Positions 59,199-64,000 of a stretch of DNA of 64,000 nucleotides are shown piece after piece (position 1 is the first letter of the stretch; every line of letters begins with the position of its first letter). Both the position numbers and the translations under genes were made by a program. The stretch is from assembly GCA_016776605.1 (NCBI GenBank), contig JADHTB010000011.1:56198-120197 (forward strand). Reading direction: 5' to 3'. This stretch comes from Alphaproteobacteria bacterium (lineage in GTDB: Bacteria; Pseudomonadota; Alphaproteobacteria; GCA-2731375). The notes under the pieces are model-generated. The model had not been told where the DNA came from. It did not search any database and saw nothing but the letters and a program-made list of their open reading frames with translations.

Positions 59199-61235
59199 AT
59201 GGCAACGACAACTAAAGATAAGACGGGCAAGAACAAGTCGGCGAAATCGAATGTTCAGCTTTCGGCGGAGACGGCGGAAGCCATCTACACCACCATGCGC
59301 CGCATTCGCGCTTTCGAGGAACGCACCATCGAGCTGTTCGCGGAAGGCGCCGTTAAAGGCACCGCGCACAGCTATATTGGCGAGGAGGCGGTAGCCGCCG
59401 CCGTTAGCGCCAATCTGCGCGACGATGACTACATGGCCTCCAACCACCGGGGGCATGGCCATTGCATCGCCAAAGGCGCCGATATGAGTTTGATGATGGC
59501 CGAACTGATGGGCCGCGAGAACGGCTATTGCGGCGGCCTGGGCGGTTCCATGCATATTGCCGATCTGAGCCTCGGCATTCTGGGCGCCAACGGTATCGTC
59601 GGGGCCACCATGCCGCTCGCCACGGGCGCCGCCCTGGCCATCAAGCTGCGCGGCGGCGATCAGGTGGTGGTTGCTTTCTTTGGCGATGGCGCCTCGAACC
59701 AGGGCACTTTCCACGAATGCTCCAACCTGGCCAGTATCTGGAAGCTGCCGATCCTGTTCATCTGCGAGAATAATCAATATGCCTTGACCACCTCCTATCG
59801 GGATACCACCTCGGCCCGGCAGATATCGGACCGGGCGGTGGGCTATGCCATGCCCGGCATCACCATTGATGGCAATGATGCGGGCGAGGTTTACACGGTG
59901 GTGGGCGAGGCGGTGGAACGCGCCCGGGCCGGCGAGGGGCCCAGCCTGATCGAATGCATGACCTATCGCTGGGGCCAGCATTCCATGCGCGCCAATCTGC
60001 GGGATCCACGGCCAAAGGAAGAATACGACGCCTGGATCGCCCGTGATCCCATCAAATTACTGGAAGAAAGGATGCGGGCGGAAAAAACCGTGCCGGGCCG
60101 CCGGGTCAGCGAAATCGGCGCACAGGTCGGCCAGGATTTGGAAAGCGCGGTGGCGTTCGGCCGGGAGGGGGCGGAGCCCACGGTCGAACAGATGCTGGCT
60201 GCGGTCTATGACGCGCATGCCCATTATGACGAACCAGGCGCCGTGGGCGATCGGGAAATCACCTATGTGGAAGCCTTGAACGAGGCCATGGGCGCGGAAA
60301 TGGCGCGGGATGACCGGGTCTTCGTGATGGGCGAGGATGTGGGCCAGACCGGCGGGATCTTTGGCGTCACCAAGGGGCTGTGGGAGCGTTTCGGCAATGA
60401 CCGGGTCCGCGACACTCCGATCACCGAGGTCGGCTTTACCGGGGCCGGCGTCGGCGCCGCCATAGCCGGCATGCGCCCGATCGTGGAATTGCAGATTTTT
60501 GATTTTGTCGCCCTGACCATGGACATGCTGGTCAATCAGGCCGCCAAATTCCGCTATATGCTGGGGGGCGGGCCAACCGTGCCCCTGGTGGTGCGTGGCC
60601 CTCAGGGCGGCGGCATCCGCATGGCGGCCCAGCATAGTCAAAGCCTGGAAGCCTGGTTTACCCATGTGCCGGGCCTCGTCGTGATGGCCCCGTCCACGCC
60701 CTATGACGCCAAGGGAATGTTGATCGCGGCAATCCGGGACAACAATCCGGTGATCTTTCTGGAGCACAAGATGCTCTATATGGAAAGCAAGGGCGCGGTG
60801 CCCGAACAGGATTATGCCATCCCCATCGGTAAGGGCGATATCAAGCGCGCGGGCAGCGATATCACCGTCGTGGCGACCATGACGATGGTCCCCCGCGCCC
60901 TGGCCGCCGCCCGGGTGCTGGAGCGGGAGGGCATTTCCGTCGAGGTGGTGGACCCCCGTACCCTGCGCCCCCTGGATGAGGCGATCATCCTGAATTCCGT
61001 GGCCAAGACCAACCGCTTGTTGATTGCCCACGAGGCCTGGAAAAATGGCGGCTTCGGTGCCGAAGTGGCGGCGATGGTGGTGGAAAAAGGCTTCGATAAT
61101 CTGGATGCGCCCATCGTGCGGGTCGGCGGGCTGGATGTGCCGATGCCCTACAACGATGCCCTGGAGCGCGCGGTTATCCCCTCCCAGGATCGTTTAACCC
61201 AGGCAATCCGCGATCTGGTGCGCCATGGCGCCTGA
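59199..61235 (+). CDS. Fused E1 alpha-beta of a 2-oxo acid / acetoin-type dehydrogenase
   Basis: 678 residues: ThDP-binding alpha domain (about 20-340) and transketolase-type beta domain (about 355-678) in one chain. Seen: NHRGHGHCIAKGADM near 85, LGGSMHIADLSLG near 110, ThDP motif GDGASNQGTFHEC ending ICENN near 165-190; GEDVGQTGGIFGVTKGL near 375, FVALTMDMLVNQAAK near 435 and the C-terminal PRTLRPLDE near 590. It is paralogous to the separate subunits at 7565-9552. No E2 or E3 follows; an Hpt-like gene overlaps its end by 11 bp. Substrate unknown; acetoin, pyruvate or branched-chain oxo acids are options. Confidence 0.9.
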   Translation: MATTTKDKTGKNKSAKSNVQLSAETAEAIYTTMRRIRAFEERTIELFAEGAVKGTAHSYIGEEAVAAAVSANLRDDDYMASNHRGHGHCIAKGADMSLMMAELMGRENGYCGGLGGSMHIADLSLGILGANGIVGATMPLATGAALAIKLRGGDQVVVAFFGDGASNQGTFHECSNLASIWKLPILFICENNQYALTTSYRDTTSARQISDRAVGYAMPGITIDGNDAGEVYTVVGEAVERARAGEGPSLIECMTYRWGQHSMRANLRDPRPKEEYDAWIARDPIKLLEERMRAEKTVPGRRVSEIGAQVGQDLESAVAFGREGAEPTVEQMLAAVYDAHAHYDEPGAVGDREITYVEALNEAMGAEMARDDRVFVMGEDVGQTGGIFGVTKGLWERFGNDRVRDTPITEVGFTGAGVGAAIAGMRPIVELQIFDFVALTMDMLVNQAAKFRYMLGGGPTVPLVVRGPQGGGIRMAAQHSQSLEAWFTHVPGLVVMAPSTPYDAKGMLIAAIRDNNPVIFLEHKMLYMESKGAVPEQDYAIPIGKGDIKRAGSDITVVATMTMVPRALAAARVLEREGISVEVVDPRTLRPLDEAIILNSVAKTNRLLIAHEAWKNGGFGAEVAAMVVEKGFDNLDAPIVRVGGLDVPMPYNDALERAVIPSQDRLTQAIRDLVRHGA

Positions 61236-61557
61236 GCCTCGCGCGGCGATCGATATGGTTCATCTGGGCACCTATACCCAGGGTGACCGCTCATTGGAGT
61301 TGGAACTGTTGAACATGTTTCTGCCCAGCGCCCAGGGTTATATCGATACCATGGCCGAGGGCCAGGACGAGATATGGTGGACGGCGGCCCATAGTTTGAA
61401 AGGCGTCGCCCTGGGGGTTGGCGCCTGGGAAATCGCGGCGCTGGCGGAGGCGGCGGAAGGCCACCGCGACAGCGCGCCGCCGGTTCGCCACGAGGACGTG
61501 GCGGCGTTGCAGGCGGCCTTGGAAAGCGTGCGTTGTTTTGTCGCGAATTTGACGTGA
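61225..61557 (+). CDS. Small Hpt-like phosphotransfer protein
   Basis: 110 residues. Seen: AAHSLKGVALGVGAWEIAALA near residue 54 (read as AAHSLKGVALGVG), the phospho-His motif of Hpt domains, with preceding acidic helix LELELLNMFLPSAQGYID. The fold is shorter than the Hpt at 38109-38555 but the His-x-Leu-Lys-Gly core is intact. The start lies within the E1 gene end (11-bp overlap), so it is translationally coupled to a metabolic enzyme, which is odd for a phosphorelay protein. No partner kinase in the window. Confidence 0.72.
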   Translation: MAPEPRAAIDMVHLGTYTQGDRSLELELLNMFLPSAQGYIDTMAEGQDEIWWTAAHSLKGVALGVGAWEIAALAEAAEGHRDSAPPVRHEDVAALQAALESVRCFVANLT

Positions 61558-61659
61558 CATTGGTCAAGTCGAAAACTAGCATAACAGGCCAAAATGCCTA
61601 TCTAATTTAGTGTAGGCCGCCGGTTAAATCGGGCGGCACAATCGGAGGGGAAAAAGGTA

Positions 61660-62478
61660 ATGGCGTTCAAGGATATTGTTGTTCATCAAGGTGAAGATTC
61701 CCACGCGGATAGGCGTCTGGCTGTTGGTGTGGACTTGGCCAAGCGGTTCGATGCACGGCTGGCGGCTATCTATGTCTTGAGCTATCCAACGGTACCCGGC
61801 TTTGTGCAGACCGAATTGCCCAGCGAAATCCTGGAGCAACGTTACGCGGAAATTCGTGCCGCGGGACAGGCCAGGGGGGCCGCTTTCGATGCCGCCGTGG
61901 CACGGGAGGGTGTTGCGGGTGAATTTCGCGTAATGGAAGGGGATGTGACTGATGCCGTCGCGCTTTGTGGCCGCTACAGCGATCTGTTGGTGGTTGCACA
62001 GCCCGATCCGGATTATCCCGCAGTGACGGACAGTCTGGCCGAAGAACTGTTGCTGGCTGCCGGCCGACCGATATTGGTGGTGCCCTATGCCGGTGATCTG
62101 AGCCATCTGGGCCGCCGGGTGATGGTGGCATGGAACGGCACGCGCGAGGCCACCCGCGCGGTGCATGATGCCATGCCGATGCTGGTCCAGGCGGAAGAAG
62201 TCGTGGTTTTCTCGGTCAATCCGGAAGACAGCGACCATATCGCCGGGGCCGATATCAGCGCCCATTTGGCCCGTCATGGGGTTAACGCCACCCCGCGTCA
62301 TATCGTGGCGCCTGATATGCGGGTTGGCGACAGCATGCTTTCGGCCGTTGCCGACAACAGCATCGATCTGCTGGTGATGGGTGGTTACGGTCATTCCAGG
62401 CTGCGCGAATTGGCATTTGGCGGCGCAACCAGGGCCATCATGCAGTCAATGACCTGTCCGGTAATGATGTCGCATTAG
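61660..62478 (+). CDS. Universal stress protein (tandem UspA domains)
   Basis: 272 residues: two UspA domains (about 1-140 and 145-272). Seen: N-terminal FKDIVVHQGEDSHADRRL; in the second domain RVMVAWNGTREATRAVHDA near 152 and the ATP-binding signature MGGYGHSRLRELAFGG with ATRAIMQ near 240-260 (G-x2-G-x9-G-[ST] pattern, Thr present). The first domain lacks a clear ATP signature. Known: Usp proteins raise survival under starvation or stress. GGAGGGG lies about 10 nt before the ATG. A terminator follows at 62511. Confidence 0.9.
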   Translation: MAFKDIVVHQGEDSHADRRLAVGVDLAKRFDARLAAIYVLSYPTVPGFVQTELPSEILEQRYAEIRAAGQARGAAFDAAVAREGVAGEFRVMEGDVTDAVALCGRYSDLLVVAQPDPDYPAVTDSLAEELLLAAGRPILVVPYAGDLSHLGRRVMVAWNGTREATRAVHDAMPMLVQAEEVVVFSVNPEDSDHIAGADISAHLARHGVNATPRHIVAPDMRVGDSMLSAVADNSIDLLVMGGYGHSRLRELAFGGATRAIMQSMTCPVMMSH

Positions 62479-62510
62479 ACGATGACACATCCCTGACTTC
62501 GGGGTACATG

Positions 62511-62550
62511 AATAGGGTGGTTGGTCCAAGGGGCTAGCCGCCCTATTTAT
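62511..62550 (+). terminator. Terminator after the universal stress protein gene
   Basis: AATAGGGTGG (62511-62520) pairs with CCGCCCTATT (62538-62547) with one G-U pair, followed by TATTTG. Loop of 17 nt. It ends 45 bp before the M20 hydrolase start. Confidence 0.7.
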
Positions 62551-62594
62551 TTGCGACGAGAAATGCCGCACTGAACCGAAGACAGGGGTACGCC

Positions 62595-63770
62595 ATGGCG
62601 ATCATCAACCGAATTGCAGACCTTCACGATGACATGGTTGCCTGGCGCCATGACATTCATGCGCATCCTGAAACCGCCTTTGAAGAGGTGCGCACGGCGG
62701 CGGTGGTCGAGGAGAAGCTGCGCTCGTTCGGCCTGGAGGTGCATACCGGATTAGCCAAGACCGGTGTCGTCGGGGTGCTCAAATGCGGCGATTCAGACCG
62801 TAAGATCGGTTTGCGGGCGGATATGGATGCCCTGGACTTGCAGGAACTGGCCGACGTTGCCCACAAATCCAAACACGATGGCAAGATGCATGCCTGTGGC
62901 CACGACGGCCACACCACCATGCTGTTGGGCGCCGCCCGTCACTTGGCCGAAACCAAGAATTTCGACGGCACCGTTTATTTCATATTCCAGCCGGCGGAAG
63001 AGAACGAGGCCGGCGGCAGGGTCATGGTGGCTGAAGGCCTGTTCGATCAATTCCCCTGCGATGATGTCTATGGCATGCACAATATGCCGGGCATCGCGGT
63101 GGGCCAGATTGCCCTGATGCCGGGGCCGATGATGGCGTCGGCCGATTTTTTCGAGATCGTGGTAAACGGCACCGGCGCGCATGGGGCGATGCCGCATATG
63201 GGCATTGATCCGGTCTTGATCGGTTCGGAAATTGTCATGGCGCTGCAACGAATTGTCTCGCGCACCGTGGATCCGCTAAAGCAGGCGGTAATCTCGGCCA
63301 CGAAATTTCAGTCTGGCCACACCACTAACGTGATCCCTGAAACAGCCCTGATCGCCGGCACTACGCGGGCCTTTTCAGTCAAGGTGCAGGACATCATGGA
63401 GCGCGAGATCAAGCGCGTCGCCGAGGGAATTGCCGCGGCCCATGGCGCCACCATCGACTATACCTATGATCGCCGTTACGCCCCGACCATCAATACCCCG
63501 GGGGAAACGGAAATTGCCCATCGGGCCGCTGCCGACGTGGTCGGCGAGGAAAATGTGCGCCGCGATCTGCCGCCGACCATGGGGGCGGAGGATTTTTCCT
63601 GGATGCTGCAGGCCAAGCCAGGCTGTTATGTCTGGGTTGGCAATGGGCTTAGCGGTGAACTTGGGGGCTGCATGGTGCACAACCCAAACTATGATTTTAA
63701 TGACGACGTGCTGCCGATTGGCGCCTCCTATTGGGTTAGATTAGTCGAACAGCAACTTGCCGCTGCTTGA
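62595..63770 (+). CDS. M20-family amidohydrolase (hippurate hydrolase / N-acyl-amino-acid amidohydrolase-like)
   Basis: 391 residues, cytoplasmic zinc amidase. Seen: WRHDIHAHPETAFEE near 17, LRADMDALDLQEL near 74 (bridging Asp), HACGHDGHTTMLLG near 98 (metal Cys/His), FQPAEENEAGG near 132 (catalytic and metal Glu), a dimerisation domain (about 180-295; NGTGAHGAMPH) and a C-terminal metal His in CMVHNPNYDFND near 362. All metal ligands are in place. Known: removes acyl groups from amino acids. No operon partner; the next 90 bp are non-coding. Confidence 0.93.
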   Translation: MAIINRIADLHDDMVAWRHDIHAHPETAFEEVRTAAVVEEKLRSFGLEVHTGLAKTGVVGVLKCGDSDRKIGLRADMDALDLQELADVAHKSKHDGKMHACGHDGHTTMLLGAARHLAETKNFDGTVYFIFQPAEENEAGGRVMVAEGLFDQFPCDDVYGMHNMPGIAVGQIALMPGPMMASADFFEIVVNGTGAHGAMPHMGIDPVLIGSEIVMALQRIVSRTVDPLKQAVISATKFQSGHTTNVIPETALIAGTTRAFSVKVQDIMEREIKRVAEGIAAAHGATIDYTYDRRYAPTINTPGETEIAHRAAADVVGEENVRRDLPPTMGAEDFSWMLQAKPGCYVWVGNGLSGELGGCMVHNPNYDFNDDVLPIGASYWVRLVEQQLAAA

Positions 63771-63843
63771 AAACGTATAGTGCCGTATTAAGTTTTTATT
63801 CACTACATATTGAATATGTTGGATAATTGCGCCTGAGTTGACG

Positions 63844-63857
63844 AGAGCAATTGCTCT
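63844..63857. repeat. 14-bp palindrome matching the dispersed-element ends
   Basis: AGAGCAA-TTGCTCT (63844-63857) is a perfect palindrome followed by ATTTTT. AGAGCAATT is the left end of the dispersed element and AATTGCTCT its inverse, so this may be a fused-end relic; it could also terminate the M20 hydrolase gene. Confidence 0.5.
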
Positions 63858-63861
63858 ATTT

Positions 63862-64000
63862 TTAACCGACATTTCCCAAGTAATCTTCAAACTCAGCATG
63901 AGTATACAAAATAACACCATTTCTCAAAGAGTTGTTTCCTCCAATCGCTCGACACCTCCGATTTTGACGCGTTAGCGGCGTTCTGAATGCCATTTTTCGA
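63862..64000 (-). CDS. Possible 3' end of a gene entering from the right edge
   Basis: A minus-strand frame is open from the window edge to a TAA at 63862-63864; an internal ATG at 63991-63993 gives 43 codons. Seen: the last residues RNGVILYTHAEFEDYLGNVG look protein-like and faintly resemble the end of DUF397 domains (V-x-x-x-T-x-x-E-W/F-x-x-F/Y-L). Too short to be sure; it may be chance. Confidence 0.25.
   Translation of the reverse strand, partial: RKMAFRTPLTRQNRRCRAIGGNNSLRNGVILYTHAEFEDYLGNVG

Overview
The window is about 60% GC, densely packed and reads as one chromosomal stretch of an alphaproteobacterium. Lineage markers are the divK-pleD pair with a CtrA-type box beside a DUF3572 gene, eipB (DUF1849), DUF2852, pdeM, and the order rnr / DUF983 / Nudix / rpmG / pleD-divK / dinB. 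Rhodospirillales or a relative is my inference. I see no rRNA, tRNA, CRISPR array, prophage or intact insertion sequence.

Layout. 1-3480: hydantoinase/oxoprolinase pair hyuA-hyuB (hyuB cut by the left edge). 3617-5887: LtaS/OpgB-type sulfatase-fold transferase with dgkA, which can recycle the diacylglycerol it would release. 6140-7372: pdeM and a small structural protein. 7565-12197: a thiamine-diphosphate (ThDP) enzyme region, with split E1 alpha/beta divergent from an internally duplicated protein of unknown function and an acetolactate-synthase-like enzyme. 12420-17612: FecR-domain protein, then a five-gene minus-strand operon (VOC, CoA-transferase, methyltransferase, HMGL/IPMS-like, GNAT). 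17684-22559: old yellow enzyme, a glutaredoxin-DinB protein, LLM flavoprotein and amidase. 22625-25179: DUF2852, TetR and a CYP153-like P450. 25261-29592: aminotransferase-ftsK-lolA. 29903-31571: glnK-amtB. 31865-38076: dprA, topA, rnr. 38109-44160: Hpt, DUF983, ATP-grasp, a three-domain Nfu protein, MarR/rhodanese, two Nudix genes, rpmG. 44326-51486: pleD-divK, DUF3572, HAD-like, ROK kinase, dinB, eipB, an HMG-CoA-lyase-like enzyme. 51600-59098: nadE and a complete peptide-type ABC importer. 59199-63770: a fused E1 alpha-beta, an Hpt protein, a universal stress protein and an M20 hydrolase.

Most striking observation: the glutaredoxin-DinB gene at 19073-19849 is open except for one in-frame TGA (19124-19126), exactly where the first cysteine of the CxxC redox motif belongs. 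A selenocysteine-containing UxxC glutaredoxin is the simplest reading; a fresh nonsense mutation is the alternative.

Other non-routine signals: a dispersed palindromic element of about 105 bp (two further full-length copies plus fragments), two copies of which supply the stop codon of the neighbouring gene; a recurring pattern of 12-18 bp tandem duplications, mostly in frame; an Nfu scaffold with an extra cysteine-less NifU domain; a cysteine-rich MarR regulator and rhodanese sharing a 25-bp palindrome; and two E1 dehydrogenase sets without any E2 or E3 gene in the window.
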